DNA of 64,000 nt, from the NCBI GenBank assembly GCA_039619475.1, contig CM077115.1:442278792-442342791 (forward strand), read 5' to 3'. This stretch comes from Icerya purchasi. Its lineage: Eukaryota > Arthropoda > Insecta > Hemiptera > Monophlebidae. The notes below the pieces were generated by a model. It made no database searches, was not told where the DNA came from, and saw nothing but the letters and a program-made list of their open reading frames with translations. Positions 36,066-47,490 of this stretch are shown here, in pieces; positions within the stretch are counted from its first letter, which is position 1; every line of letters starts with the position of its first letter. The translations under genes were made by a program, and so were the position numbers.

Positions 36066-36674
36066 AGCTTTCTGGTATCAACGCAACGAAGATATACATT
36101 CAGATTTAAACATTCCATGAATCGATGAAGTTATGCGCTATATTGCAGATGCGCACGAATACTTCACAGTCACCCAAATCTAAAGGCTTTAGAACTGTTA
36201 CTTCCTGATGATCACTTAAGGTGCTTTTATCAGATGGTCACCTAATTTATTCTATAATATACTCGTATATATGTATTTTGTGGGTATGTGAATATAGATG
36301 GGGTGCGTGCTTGTTTGTGGGTACTTATATGCGCGTATGCTTACTTATATACTTATATATTAGGAGTTATGTAATTGTGCGTAGTTTCTACACTCTGCTC
36401 GTGTTACAAATTAGTTAAATTAAGTTCGTTTCAAAAGTAGTACTAATTTATTTACTGTAATAAGACTGTACTGAAATATACGTTAAAAAAAAAAAAAGAA
36501 AAAAATACAGAATAGGATTTATGTTTCGAAACAACTACAATAATCTCAAACAATACCAAAGCATTCGAAATAGTTAATCTCATACGAAAGATACCGTTTT
36601 GTTGACTTTACTCGCATCAAGGAAGTTTTCTTATTCGTCATTTTTTTTTTCCACCATTATAATCACATCAGTTA
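36066..36674. other. Spacer, nothing recognised
   Basis: Starts with a few bases that may still belong to the Jockey fragment, then anonymous AT-rich sequence with an A run at 36486-36500. Confidence 0.45.
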
Positions 36675-37216
36675 CGAGTTTTTGGGGCATCGAGGGCAAT
36701 GCAATATTCTAGGTTCCATTTTAAGAAAATTACAAACTCTAGTTTTCTATCCTTAAGCAAAAATTCTATATTTTGGTCAGATATTTACGCTTTCTCCTTT
36801 ACTGATAATCCTTTTTTTTTTTGTATCCTTTTTCGTTTAACCTAACATAATTCTGGAGGTTTTTAGATTTTCCTTCACTTCGCCATTGCGCAGTTCTCCA
36901 TCATACATTTACGCGCTTTAATCATTCTCTACCGTTTTCTTCTCGTTATTGTTGTTCTTCTTCTCTCCATTGCTAACACCCTTAACCCCAAAATTAAATT
37001 TGTCTGTAATCCCTTAAACATGTCTTCTTCAAGTGCTCTTCTTTTTCTATAGAGTAACGTGTTCTGTTTTCCATTCGCATTTGCTACCACCTCCCTATTG
37101 TGTACTAAAGTAAGATCTCTAATGGAATTAAAATCTGACTACTTCTTCTTACTACAGTTTCTGAACGGACATTGTTAGTTGACGAGGAGTCTATTATACG
37201 AGAAAAAAAAAAAAAA
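36675..37216 (+). mobile_element. LINE family A, 3' fragment
   Basis: Begins at a remnant of the last RNase H motif (WGIEGNA near 36684), followed by LSKNSIFWSDIYAFSFTDN, FIxxSLRRSS-like and a leucine-rich run in shifting frames. It ends with an A tail at 37203-37216. More degraded than the copy immediately downstream, in the same orientation. Confidence 0.65.
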
Positions 37217-37266
37217 TCAAAATATTTTATGATAGACCGTGTTGTTGTGTTCAACTAAACGCGACA

Positions 37267-38328
37267 TTTTACAGATCTCTCCAATCGTCCCAATGTATTC
37301 TACTTTCCTCTTCCGTTCAAATTCCTTTCCAATACAACAGTTATACAAGATTTCCATAGTTATATCGAATCTCATTTGGGGCCTAGTGGAGTTGGAGCTT
37401 CTTTCATCATTCCGAGCATTAATTTCTCTGAATCTTTTCGTCTCCCTTCTGTTCGTACTATCTTTACGGCCGAGTTAATGGCCATTCTACGTTCCATAAT
37501 CCATATTTCCTGACATCGCTCTTCTTCTAAATATTTAATTATCTCTGACTCCATATGTGCTCTTAAGCTATTTCCTCACATTTCCATTTTCACTCCTCTG
37601 ACTTTTTTATCCTCCGTATTCGCACTCTCATTCGCACTCTTTTCTCACTCCATGCTATCCGTGTTGATATGCTCTGGGTGGTCCCCAGTCATATAGGGAT
37701 AGAGGGTAACGAAATGACAGATTCCTCGACTCAGATTGCTGTATCCTCCCGCTTTTTTTTCACTAAAATTCACGCTTCTAATTTACTCCCACTGTGTAAA
37801 AACTTTCATGTTAGATTTTGGTCAGATTTTTACGTCTCCTCCTTTTCCAATCAACCTTCCTCTTAAATTTTTCCATTCAACCTTATCTTCCTACCCGGTC
37901 TTAGTTTTACAATTTTCCTTCGCTTCATCGCTCCGTTATTGTCTCTATTATCCCCGTTTACGTCTCAATCAAACTCTACTTCCTTCCTCACGTTTTCGTT
38001 TTCGTCTCGCACTCTTTCCCCTAATTATCCTCTTCATCCGGACGGAGAAGCCGTCTGCGATCCTGACTATATCTTCTTTGAATGTCCATTCCTCGTGAAC
38101 GAACGTACTTATTTGTACACTCCGATCTGTTATTGACCTCCCTAATCCTTATTGCGCTTCGTATATCTTATCGTTTCCGCCGAGCTCCGTTGTTCCTATC
38201 CTCAGTTATTTTATTCTATCAATATCTGACACCGACTCTACATCTAACTGATCCTTCTCCCTCGTGTCATTTCTGGGCGAAGATCCGTTGCTAACATGAT
38301 TAAAGGGGGGTTAAAAAAAAAAAAAAAA
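37267..38328 (+). mobile_element. LINE family A, young 3' fragment with target duplication
   Basis: CTAAACGCGACA at 37255-37266 is repeated at 38329-38340, giving exact borders (1062 bp) with a poly-A tail at 38313-38328. The body is nearly identical to 14974-16033. Motifs: VGASFIIPSINFSESFR (frame near 37388), FTAELMAILRSI near 37470, MLWVVPSHIGIEGNEMTDSS near 37669, FHVRFWSDFYVSSFSN, SLLSPFTSQSNSTSFLTF and CDPDYIFFECPFLVNER near 38056. The IFTDGST segment present in the other copy is deleted near 37376-37384, which removes the first RNase H catalytic Asp. Confidence 0.92.
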
Positions 38329-38340
38329 CTAAACGCGACA

Positions 38341-39230
38341 CGAATGCTGTGCAAAAAAAGCCTCAAATGAAAAAAAAAAAAACTTGATGAAAGACCAGTT
38401 TAATTTCGCAATTAAGTATACTTTAATTTTCCCCTCAGCATTTGTGTTTTTTTCGTTTCTCTTTCTTCATTGGTCAGTTATATCATTCCTAGTACAATTT
38501 ATTTTGTATATTTATTCGCTCCTCGCGGGGTAATGTTTTTTTTTTCAGGGGCAAGCACATATCTTTAATGTGAAAGTTTTCATATTTTGTTATCTATTAT
38601 AATAAATCGAGTTTATTCGTCGTCCGACGAATGTTGTATTATGAACCAAGTGCAAGAAATTAAACATGTACAATGTATGAGAAAAAGTGTAAATATTTGT
38701 TTCGTCGACAAACAATGTTCTGTTATAATACACCGACCTATGTGCCATGCATAAATGCATTTGTGTTAAAAAAAAAATTGGCTAATTTTCATGGATACAC
38801 ACAGAGGTGTTGTAAAACAAATAAGGTCAGTTATTTGAAATGAACAACCTTGTGACAGATTTTATACGCGGTAATAATAACATTATCTTATGATGGAAAG
38901 AATTTTTCCAACAGCGAAAAAAAAAAAAAAATGAATTCTTACTATACACCTAACGGAGAAATTAATTTCTTTTATCATCTATGTAATCAACTTTGTAGGT
39001 CAAATGAGGTAATGACGATGATATTCTGAACCTTCGTTAAATGGGTTCTAATAAAGCTTCGCGAGTGCATTAAAAAATGAAGTAAAAAAAATATGCGAGT
39101 ACTAAAATTTTAGGAAAATGAATAAAAATGAAAGACAAAATTAAATATGAAAAAACTCGTTTTATCTATCAATCAAAATTGAATCAAATTTTTTTTTTTT
39201 TTTAGCAATCTTTTAATGCAAACCGGAGAA
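38341..39230. other. AT-rich spacer, nothing recognised
   Basis: Several homopolymer A runs, but no coding motif or repeat of note. Confidence 0.5.
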
Positions 39231-39236
39231 ATTTTC

Positions 39237-39297
39237 GTTTAAATTTATGTTTAAATTTATGTTTAAATTCATGTTTAAATTTATGTTTAAATTTATA
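39237..39297. repeat. 12-bp tandem repeat (AAATTTATGTTT)n
   Basis: Five to six units with one T-to-C variant. It gives an apparent KHKFKHKF peptide on the minus strand, which is an artefact of the repeat. Confidence 0.9.
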
Positions 39298-39789
39298 TAA
39301 AAGTACCAACTTTTGATAATAAATAATCGTGAATCTTACGAGAGTGGCCAGTGGTACATGTCTACAACATTTATGTTGTTTAAATCTTGCGATCAGCAAT
39401 TCTTGGTATTAATTTGAAGATTAAATAAAAAAAAATGTAATAAAGCTGATGTCGCTATAGTTGTTGAAACGCGTAATGCTTTTATTTTTAACGTGGCACT
39501 GAAAGGTACCAGAAAAAAAAAAAGGGTAGCTGGAAGAGTTCTCTGTAACAGTTAATAATTGGGTAATTTTCTGGTATTTTTTTATGTCAGGTACAAAATC
39601 GGTTACCGTTAATCAACAGACCATCACTAATAAAAACTACGTTTACGCTTAAATGACAATCAATCCTTTTGCATTCAAAACTAACAAAGCTTCATTTCAC
39701 TACCAAATATTTTAGTGATAGATAATTTCATTACACGGAGTATGCAAATAAATAATATCGTTAAAAAAATAAGACACATACTATACCGA

Positions 39790-40060
39790 TGTAGACTAAA
39801 ATTCCTGTTGCCTCAAGAGAGATAGTAAGTAGGTATTACAAAACATTAATATTGCTTCAATGATTTATTATGTCGCCCGAGTGTGGCAAGAGGCAAAGAA
39901 ACCCGATATTAACAAAATTCGCAATATACAGGGAAGATTTATGGAATTAATAGCATCAGTGAAAAAGCAGCGCAACAAGAATATCACAGACTCGACATCG
40001 CGGATAGGTACTAAAATTTCTTCTACCTATACCGCTGGGACAAGAATCCATAAAAACTTT
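39790..40060 (+). mobile_element. Possible Jockey-type RT thumb fragment
   Basis: The plus strand reads MIYYVARVWQEAKKPDINKI followed by RNIQGRFMELI, close in pattern to the Jockey thumb 'PVWxxAAKTHINKLQxIQNRFLR'. Only this short block is recognisable. Confidence 0.4.
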
Positions 40061-40327
40061 CCAGTCCGCTCTATTATCCCTTTTAATTTTCTCCTTTCGA
40101 TGTTAGGTCTTTTTGTAAACCGCATATTATTCATTGCTGTTAACTTTATACAATTTTACTAATATTATTTAGAACATAAATAATAAGTACTTTCTTTCTA
40201 ATATTCACACTTTATTCTAATCTGTCTTTGTTGTACCGGAGCATAAATAATTAAAAATTCAGAATTTGGGAGTATATAAAAATTTATGATTACCTATATT
40301 ATTGGGAAAATATAATTAAAAAATGTT

Positions 40328-40515
40328 TTTTTTTTTTTCGTTCTTAATACCGATTTCAAGATTTACTATAAAAATTTTATTTTTTACTTTTTAAGGCATT
40401 TTTATTAAATTTTTAATATCGAGTCAAATAATTTTTTACTTTGTAGTGCCTTTTTATTAAATTCTTGGCAATAAATCTTGAAGTCGGTTTTTCCTTTTTT
40501 TTAAAAAAAAACATT
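40328..40515. repeat. Short, degenerate foldback-related copy
   Basis: ACCGATTTCAAGATTTACTA at the left and its inverse AATCTTGAAGTCGGTTTTTC at the right bracket inverted TTTTTACTTTTTAAGGCATT / TTTACTTTGTAGTGCC segments. These resemble the arms of the elements at 20533 and 50608. Confidence 0.6.
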
Positions 40516-40729
40516 TTATTTCACAATATTTAGCATAATACTTAAATTTTTCGTCTTGCTACAAATTAACTTTTTTAAGCGGCACCATGGCGGTTTAAAC
40601 TTTATTTTAAAATCATTTTATTTGTTAAATTACGCCTGCGTGGAATTCAGTTTTCGTGACTGTAATCAGTAGAAAATCAAAATACAAAATTATATTACTC
40701 TCCTTAAATTAAGTAATTTTATTCAAAAA

Positions 40730-41175
40730 TCACATAAATTCTGAAATCGGATGAATAGTTTCGGAGATTACCTCCTACGTCCAAACTTACAAACATTACC
40801 TCTCTTTGCAATATTAGTGTGAAATCCGTCGCACGATCACATTTTCGTCGATTTTAGTCGAAAAATTGCTCGCCAAGAAAAGCCCTTTTATTTTAACGGG
40901 ATAATTTCCGGCTACTATATTTTTTTAACTGAATTTTTATTATAATTGTATTTTCACGTTTTACCGCAATTATGTCGAAATTACTTAAAAAAACGAAAAA
41001 ATGATCCATCGCTCGACCATTTTTTCGTCGCCTTTTATTTTAACAGGATAATATATACCCTATGTCCACCCTGAAAGTACATTCTAAATATTGGTGAAAG
41101 AATTTTTGAAATCAGATAAGTAGTTTCGGAGATCATCTCCTACATCCAAACTTACAAACATTACTTCTTTATATA
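40730..41175. repeat. Repeat-family 3' end motif present twice
   Basis: GTAGTTTCGGAGATCATCTC, then CTACATCCAAACTTACAAAC and ATATTAGTATAGATA at 41100-41170, is a near copy of 40750-40830 (AATAGTTTCGGAGATTACCT...). Between them lie two versions of 'TTTTCGTCG...CTTTTATTTTAACRGGATAAT'. This looks like two tandem copies of the tail of a non-autonomous element. Confidence 0.6.
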
Positions 41176-42360
41176 TTAGTATAGATACATAAAAAAAAAA
41201 AACGATTTTTTTTGTTCAAAACTGCATTTTCATGTTAATTAATATTAATTGTACTTTAATTTTTTTCCATTTTTTAAATCAATCGCGTCCAATATTAATA
41301 AAAAAAACTATCTAAAGATACCACATTTTTCCACACTTTTCCATGACTAATATGGTATCATTAAATAAATAAATGGAAATGAATTAAAATTAAAAACCTT
41401 TCTGGGAAACGTAAATTCCTTTTCTTTTTTTTTGAAGTCGGTAAAAACATAAACTTCTTAAAAGGTATCAAAATTAGAAGAAATTTATTTTTAGGCACAA
41501 TGCATATAATTGTAGAATATTTTTTTTTTTTTTTTGTTGGTTTAGCCTTCGCCATTTAGCCAGTTTCTTCTTTAACTTAACCCTTTTTAATGGGGTATTT
41601 TACAGAACTTTCTTATTTGTTATTTCTATATTCCTATGTTGTGGTATTTTATAAATTTATATATACTAGTGCAGCTAAATTCCACGGTGGATCTGCACGA
41701 TCTGTGTGTTACTGAAATTTATGCAACTCTGATAGGATTTCTATGTTTGTCTCTAGCCTGCTCGTAAACTTTGCCAAAATCAAAATGATCTATTTTGTAC
41801 TACAACTAGCGCGTGTACTATCATTGATAATATTAATTTTTGACAAGTGAACGGGGGTTTTGTTGTGTCCTGTTCTCAATCTCGTTATCGTTACTATAAA
41901 AGTTATTCGCTCCTTTAAACCAAGGGACCCCTGGGACATACTTCTATATTGTTCAGTAGAGTCTTTCGTTTTTTTTGATTACTACTCTGTTGGTGCTCGG
42001 CATTCCACTCCCCGTTATAGTATGTCCTTTAATTACACCGATAAGAAACTCCACCACAATTTAGTTTCTGTACAAAATTGTTTTACCTACAGCGGTTCTT
42101 GCTATTCTGTCTACCATATTTCATTTCCTTTAATGCGACGGAATCCACTTTAGTACTACTTACGTGTCTGCCTGTTGTAAATTGAATAATTTTATAACAA
42201 CTGATTTACGAGATTACAGTGCTATGGGAATTACTCATATAGTCTCTATTCAAGAGAAATGAGGCATTATAAAACTTCTATTTATAACCACATGATCGAT
42301 GAATATAACGACAGAAAGAAAATTCCGGTCAAATTTTGTATCCTTCTATGAATTCAAAAT
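41176..42360. other. Spacer, no gene recognised
   Basis: AT-rich to 41660, then more mixed composition. A 97-codon open frame at 41860-42153 has no recognised motif and I do not call it a gene. Confidence 0.45.
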
Positions 42361-42699
42361 CAAAGCCGTGTCCACGGGGAGGTTTCGGGGGTTAACCCCC
42401 CCCCCGAGAATTAAGATATTCTTACCTCTAAAAGAAAAAAGAAAAAAGTATGCTCTATATTTTTAGGTACTTCATTAATATCTTAAGGAAAAACTTTTTA
42501 TTACGAGTATATGTAATTTTTATTAATGTGTTCATATACGGGGGGTAATTTATTTATGTAAATTATTAATACATATAAATCAAAATGATGAAAATTATTA
42601 ATAGTATGGGGATATTAGTGAAAAATGTATTGTTATTTATAAAATAAGTATGCGAAGAAAATTTTCAACCCCCCCCCCCTTTTCAAGGGCACGGGCCTG
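42361..42699 (+). mobile_element. hAT-type MITE, copy 2 (339 bp)
   Basis: CAAAGCCGTGTCC at the left and GGGCACGGGCCTG at the right are flanked by a perfect 8-bp duplication TTCAAAAT (42353-42360 and 42700-42707). The interior matches copy 1 (GTACTTCATTAATATCTTA, TATGCGAAGAAAATTTTCAA, C run at 42669-42679) with a small extra A/G-rich insert near 42430. Confidence 0.94.
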
Positions 42700-42707
42700 T
42701 TCAAAAT

Positions 42708-43524
42708 ATGGATATAACAACCTGCGTTGCGATTTTAAATATACTATTCTTCACCTTCTAGATCTTCTAAATCTTCTTCTTCTTAAAAATGATTTTAAAA
42801 TGAAAGAAAAAACAGCAGTTAATTATTGCATTACAATAACACCTTGTTAAAACCGTCGGCTATACAATTTGTAAAATGTATAACGCGCATGTTCCGATAT
42901 CTCGCAATTATTCATCTTGTTCAAATTTATGCAAAGAATCTAATTAAGGAAAATTGTTTCAAAAGAGCGCCGACATTTTAATACTACATTATGTTTACTT
43001 CAGGTGTTAATTCGTGTGTGTATAACCGTTTATTCGACGCGCGCTAATTACGCGAGAAAGAAAAAGAAAAAGAAAAAAGCGGATTTTTAAAGACTTATCA
43101 TTGTCGGAACTTAACACTTTAAAAATGGAACACTTACTTATGTAATCGATTACAATAATAAATGGAGTGTGATCGATTACTAAAAGAATATTAAGTAAGC
43201 TCGTGCATAAACACACCTAGAATTTAATAATTTTTAATAATGACCAATTATGTCATCATTTTCGTTTGTTACATTTATTAATGCTTTTATTTTATTTTTA
43301 TTTTCTTTTTCAATTAACAACCCCGCGTCTATACCAGGAAAAAGAACAAAAAAAATAGAAGATATTTTAATCGCTACTGGGATCTCACATGGAAAAATTC
43401 AAAACAATCTTATTTTCCCGAACAAAGTTCGTTATTTTGTTAAATGGCTTTAATTAATCTTCCTAAATGCGCATTAGCAGTGTACTAAGGGAAGTTGATA
43501 AAAAAAAAGATTACTAAGACTGCA
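42708..43524. other. Spacer, no gene recognised
   Basis: AT-rich. A 67-codon frame at 43250-43453 shows no family resemblance. Confidence 0.5.
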
Positions 43525-43536
43525 AAGAAAAATGTT
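43525..43536. repeat. Target-site duplication, left, of LINE D
   Basis: AAGAAAAATGTT, identical to 46041-46052. Confidence 0.88.
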
Positions 43537-46040
43537 TTTTTTTTTTTTTTTTTTTTTTTTGGCCCGAACAGAACAGTTCATTTGGCCAGCAAACTACGAC
43601 ACGACTAGATATTAAAAAATACTAATAATAGAAAATTCAGGAAGAGAAATTTCATTCATTCTACATTATGGCCGCAACTGCTGGCAGTGCCCACAATGCT
43701 CAATGAAACAAAACAGAAACAAACAAGATTTTTCCATTCTGGAAAAAGGAGCAAAAGAAAAAATAGATAAGTAGATAAATATTTCTATCTCACATTATGA
43801 CCACAGTTGCCTGGCAATGCTCACAATGCATTATGAGAAAAAGGAGGTAGTCACAACCACACTGGACAAAGACTACAATGATGTAAGAAAAAAAATAAGT
43901 AAAATAATGGAGAGAAAAGAAAAAAAAAAAAAAAAAAAAATCAAACAACAATCCTGTTTCTTTCAATAAACCTAAAAAGGACAAATAAAATTTTATCACT
44001 GGAACAGAGAAGATGAAAAACACACAATGGAGAATAAACACCACAGGACATGAGGTCCTTAGAAAACGCAAGTCTCGCGTCATCGAACTGGGTGCAATTA
44101 AATAACAAGTGGTTAATGTCTTCTCTAAAATTTTGTCGACAATAGATATTACAACCAGTGCAGTGTCCAGTGTTTGAAAAATTTAAACCCAATCGGCAAT
44201 GGCCGGAGCGGAGCCTACACACAACGGTCACAAACCTACGGGTCAAACTAACTGGGACACTAATGCGGTAAAACCAAGGTATGGACGGCAAAGATGGTTG
44301 GACCATATGAAAATATTTACCAGGTCCTTGCTCTCTACAAATAAGACTTATCCAATCCGCATGATTATTTCTTTTGGCTTTATCTAGAAGATCGAAGGAT
44401 GGGATAAATGGAAACTTAATACCTGATCTAACACCTTCTTTTGCGATTAAATCAACACGGTCACCAAGTGGTACCCCACAGTGACCCGGAACCCAACAGA
44501 ATTTAATGACTCCTCCAAGTTCGGAAATATTAAAATACTTTTCCTTAATTTCATAAATAATTGGATGGCAATTACATTCAAAGTTACTTCTCTGAAGCGA
44601 CAAGAGAGAGCTAAGGCTGTCCGAAAATACTACAAACTCCCCCTTGGACTGCAACACGTTTTTCACAAACTCTAACGCTTTTTCAATTGCAAGAAGCTCG
44701 GCCGTGAAAATCGAAGCTTCTGGAGGTAATTTAAATTTCTGCTCAGTGATACCTTCTATAAGAAACCCGGCCCCTACGCCTTCATTAAATCCACGGAATT
44801 TGGCACCATCGGTAAAGATCAACCGATAACCGGGGTATAATTCTTTCGCGATACCTAGAAAAACGGAGTTCACAATGTTACCAGGCAACAGATGCAAATT
44901 CTGGCTTTTAAAGGTGTTAATATTGATGTCCAGTTTGATAAGATTAAGGTCGTATCTGAAATTAAAATAATTGGAGGGAGAAGATGGCACAAGAGCTGGA
45001 CTATAACTATAATACATCCTAGTTCTTTTGAGCAAGAGCGGCATTTTCCGGGGAACAAATCTCCAATCACTACTTACCTGCATTATCTTACTTATAAACT
45101 GCGGATATTTGTAATTACAATACTTAAGTACAAATTTATCTGTTAAATAATTTCTTCTAATGTTCAGAGGAGCAATTTTGGTCTCCATTTGTAGACCGAT
45201 GGTAGGGGACGACCTGACATTTCCCGTGATTAATCTTAAGCCAAGATTCTGTAATGAATCTAACTTTCTAAGCTGGAACTTTGAGGCCGATCCATAGAAA
45301 ATCGCTCCATAATCCAATTTCGATCTAATAAAGCTTTTGTATAGCTGGCTTAATATGACCGGATCACTTCCCCACCATGAATTGCTTATAGCCTTTAAGG
45401 GGCTATACGATTTAATTACAAGTTCAACTAGTTTTTGAATGTGAAAAGTCCATGTTAGTTTAGGATCTAAAAACAATCCTAAATACCTAACATGCCTAGT
45501 GAATTTAATGAATTGGTTTTGAATTAGAACACGTATTTGTTCGTAGTCAAATGGTCTAAGTGAAAATACGGATACCGAGGATTTGGCAAGGGATATTTCA
45601 AAATGAATCTTCTCAAAGGAATTAAAGCAAATATCCATAGATGTTTGACTTGCCTGAAGACATTTAATAAAGCAGTTATGTTTAGAATATATTAAGAAGT
45701 CGTCCGCGTATGACAAAATTCGTGAGAAATTTGGTATTTGAATATTAAAGAGAGGTAATATATACAAATTAAAGAGAAGCGGACTCAGAACGGCACCTTG
45801 GGCAAGACCTTTATAAGTTGTGCGAACTTCAACCTGTTTGGATACGGGGTTAAGAATATGGAGGGATCTACATAAAAATAAACTACACAAAAGTTTAGCC
45901 ATGGGAAAAGGAATATTAACTGCTATTAATTGATTGAAAAGAACGGGGATGGAAACATTATCGAATGCCCCCTGAATATCAAGGAATGTTGCCACCAAGA
46001 AGCCTTTTTCTTGGAATGGGGGATGTTTATTCTACTTTCC
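43537..46040 (-). mobile_element. LINE D, 5'-truncated young insertion (2.5 kb)
   Basis: Bounded by the 12-bp duplication AAGAAAAATGTT. A T run at 43537-43560 is the poly-A tail of the minus strand. Its 3' UTR contains a diverged internal duplication (43656-43705 against 43785-43835) and a T tract just after the stop codon (43922-43941). The coding part is the ORF at 43941-45998. Truncation occurred before RT motif A, as usual in target-primed insertion. Confidence 0.93.
43941..45998 (-). CDS. LINE D ORF2: C-terminal RT, RNase H and knuckle (685 codons, open)
   Basis: This is the longest open frame in the window. Residues 5-14 are RT motif A (FLDIQGAFDN), 64-77 motif B (GLAQGAVLSPLLFN), 97-100 the catalytic YADD, and 172-183 YLGLFLDPKLTW. 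RNase H follows: Asp in FTDGAK (395-400), Glu in FTAELLAIE (431-439), Asp in FSDSLSSL (458-465) and the last motif WVPGHCGVPLGDRVD (502-516). The C-terminus has CRLRSGHCRLG and CTGCNIYC...HLLFNC (613-635). All catalytic residues visible are present, with no stop or frameshift. The true ORF begins upstream: the Met used here is internal, and upstream coding sequence for endonuclease and the RT fingers is lost by truncation. It belongs to the RNase H-bearing, I-group-like LINEs. It lacks its own promoter, so expression would depend on the surroundings. Confidence 0.9.
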   Translation of the reverse strand: MVATFLDIQGAFDNVSIPVLFNQLIAVNIPFPMAKLLCSLFLCRSLHILNPVSKQVEVRTTYKGLAQGAVLSPLLFNLYILPLFNIQIPNFSRILSYADDFLIYSKHNCFIKCLQASQTSMDICFNSFEKIHFEISLAKSSVSVFSLRPFDYEQIRVLIQNQFIKFTRHVRYLGLFLDPKLTWTFHIQKLVELVIKSYSPLKAISNSWWGSDPVILSQLYKSFIRSKLDYGAIFYGSASKFQLRKLDSLQNLGLRLITGNVRSSPTIGLQMETKIAPLNIRRNYLTDKFVLKYCNYKYPQFISKIMQVSSDWRFVPRKMPLLLKRTRMYYSYSPALVPSSPSNYFNFRYDLNLIKLDININTFKSQNLHLLPGNIVNSVFLGIAKELYPGYRLIFTDGAKFRGFNEGVGAGFLIEGITEQKFKLPPEASIFTAELLAIEKALEFVKNVLQSKGEFVVFSDSLSSLLSLQRSNFECNCHPIIYEIKEKYFNISELGGVIKFCWVPGHCGVPLGDRVDLIAKEGVRSGIKFPFIPSFDLLDKAKRNNHADWISLICREQGPGKYFHMVQPSLPSIPWFYRISVPVSLTRRFVTVVCRLRSGHCRLGLNFSNTGHCTGCNIYCRQNFREDINHLLFNCTQFDDARLAFSKDLMSCGVYSPLCVFHLLCSSDKILFVLFRFIERNRIVV

Positions 46041-46052
46041 AAGAAAAATGTT
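46041..46052. repeat. Target-site duplication, right, of LINE D
   Basis: AAGAAAAATGTT, partner of 43525-43536. Confidence 0.88.
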
Positions 46053-46129
46053 AATAGGGGTAACATCCGGGGATACAGCACAATATATTTCGGCCAATTT
46101 TGATAGTAGGCATAATGCCAGTTGATTTA

Positions 46130-46560
46130 AAATTACAACTTACTAATGAAAATTAAAAATCTAAAACAAGAAAAAAAGCTAACAACATATTACGATAAAA
46201 AGAGGTTATTAAAAGAAATTAAAATTAGATAGTATCCAATTATGGCAAACACGATATCGATCAATCATTAACACCTAGGTATAAAATAATTCCGTGGATA
46301 AAGAACGAGATTAACGATGAAATATATTTCAAATGTAGCTTTCATTTTACGCAATATTTAACTGGTCATGGAAACTACTGCTCTTATTTAAAACGCTTTA
46401 ATAGACTCAGAAATATGTGTCAGGATTACAATAAAGAACTGTCGATGATTCCTTCCATGTAGTACATGAATGTACGAAATTTCAAAAAGAGCAGGAAAAG
46501 AAGCAAATTATAAATTTTTTAGTGCGTGCAGTAAACAATATTTTTATAAAATAACAGTAA
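46130..46560 (+). mobile_element. C-terminal remnant of an R1-like non-LTR element
   Basis: Across frames the plus strand reads IPWIKNEINDE, HFTQYLTGHGNYCSYLKRFN near 46350, then C----NKEL and FHVVHECTKFQKEQEKK near 46450-46500. 'TQxLTGHGxFxxYLxRF...C...HVxxECxxFxxxR' is the standard C-terminal block of R1/TRAS-like RT ORFs. Stops and frameshifts are present. Confidence 0.6.
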
Positions 46561-46659
46561 TTTTTATAAGCTTCGTCGTGAAAAATAAAACAAAAACTAA
46601 GCATATAACGTGAAAATATATCAACTATTATTACAATATGAAAATAGTGAAGAATCTTT

Positions 46660-46745
46660 TTTCATACTGTTTGTTACATATATATAAATATAATAAGTTA
46701 GTTATAATAAACAAACAAATAGGATAAATTTTTCTTACTTAGTAA
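46660..46745 (+). repeat. Inverted repeat left of the Jockey copy
   Basis: TATAATAAGTTAGT, TATAATAAACAAA and TTTTTCTTACTTAGTA occur here in order and recur reverse-complemented at 50008-50105, with small indels between words. Confidence 0.75.
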
Positions 46746-47490
46746 TGATGGGTTTTTTTTTTTTTCTTAAATTTTTTTATTGTGACGACAATTTAGTCTT
46801 TAACAATAACGGTGACAAAGTTAACTACACGTGGAAAGAGTTACACTTCCAATGAAGTGACTCCGACTTTATACGTCATTTCACTAAGTCATATGGTTTT
46901 CGGCGTTTAAGTCGCCTCATATCCTCAGAGTTGACGAGGAGTTGTATGACTTCGACATTAGTATGCTTCTCCAGCCGTTTTTCGTGTTTACAGGCGAACC
47001 TGGTAATTTCATCGACGACCATTGGAATTTCCATATCTCGATGTATGTCATCGTTGCGTTCGAATCTGTATGCAGCAGTGATCGTGCGAAGTGCAATGTT
47101 CTGACGTCTTTGTATACAATTTATGTTGGAACTACTAGCACAACCTCATAATTGTATTCCATAAATCCATATAGATTTAATTGGGCGGTATACAAAGTCG
47201 TTTGTTTTCAATAGATAACGGCGAGTTTCTTCCCAGCAGCCAATACAGACTTCTCATTTTTGCTTTCATTTCCGAAAACATTTTTATCGGACGTGGTGCT
47301 TCAAATTTAAACGTGAATCAAGGTGTGTATGCCTAGGTACTTGGCTGAATCTTATTGTGGGATTATCCGCTGATTCCGGGTCATTGGGATGTTCTCAGCT
47401 TTCCCCGTAAAGTGAAGTTTACGTGCACCGATTTTTCGCTATTAACTTTTATTTTCCAGCGTTTCATTCAAGCACTTAATTCGTTTATTG

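Noticed and set aside
39202..39399. Lysine/phenylalanine repeat peptide (KHKFKHKF) on the minus strand
   Set aside because: It is a translation of a 12-bp tandem DNA repeat, not a protein repeat.
41860..42153. 97-codon plus-strand frame
   Set aside because: No motif, no homology I can recall, and no exon signals. Left as anonymous spacer.
43250..43453. 67-codon plus-strand frame with a hydrophobic start, as a possible secreted peptide
   Set aside because: The hydrophobic start is T-rich low-complexity DNA and nothing else supports a gene.
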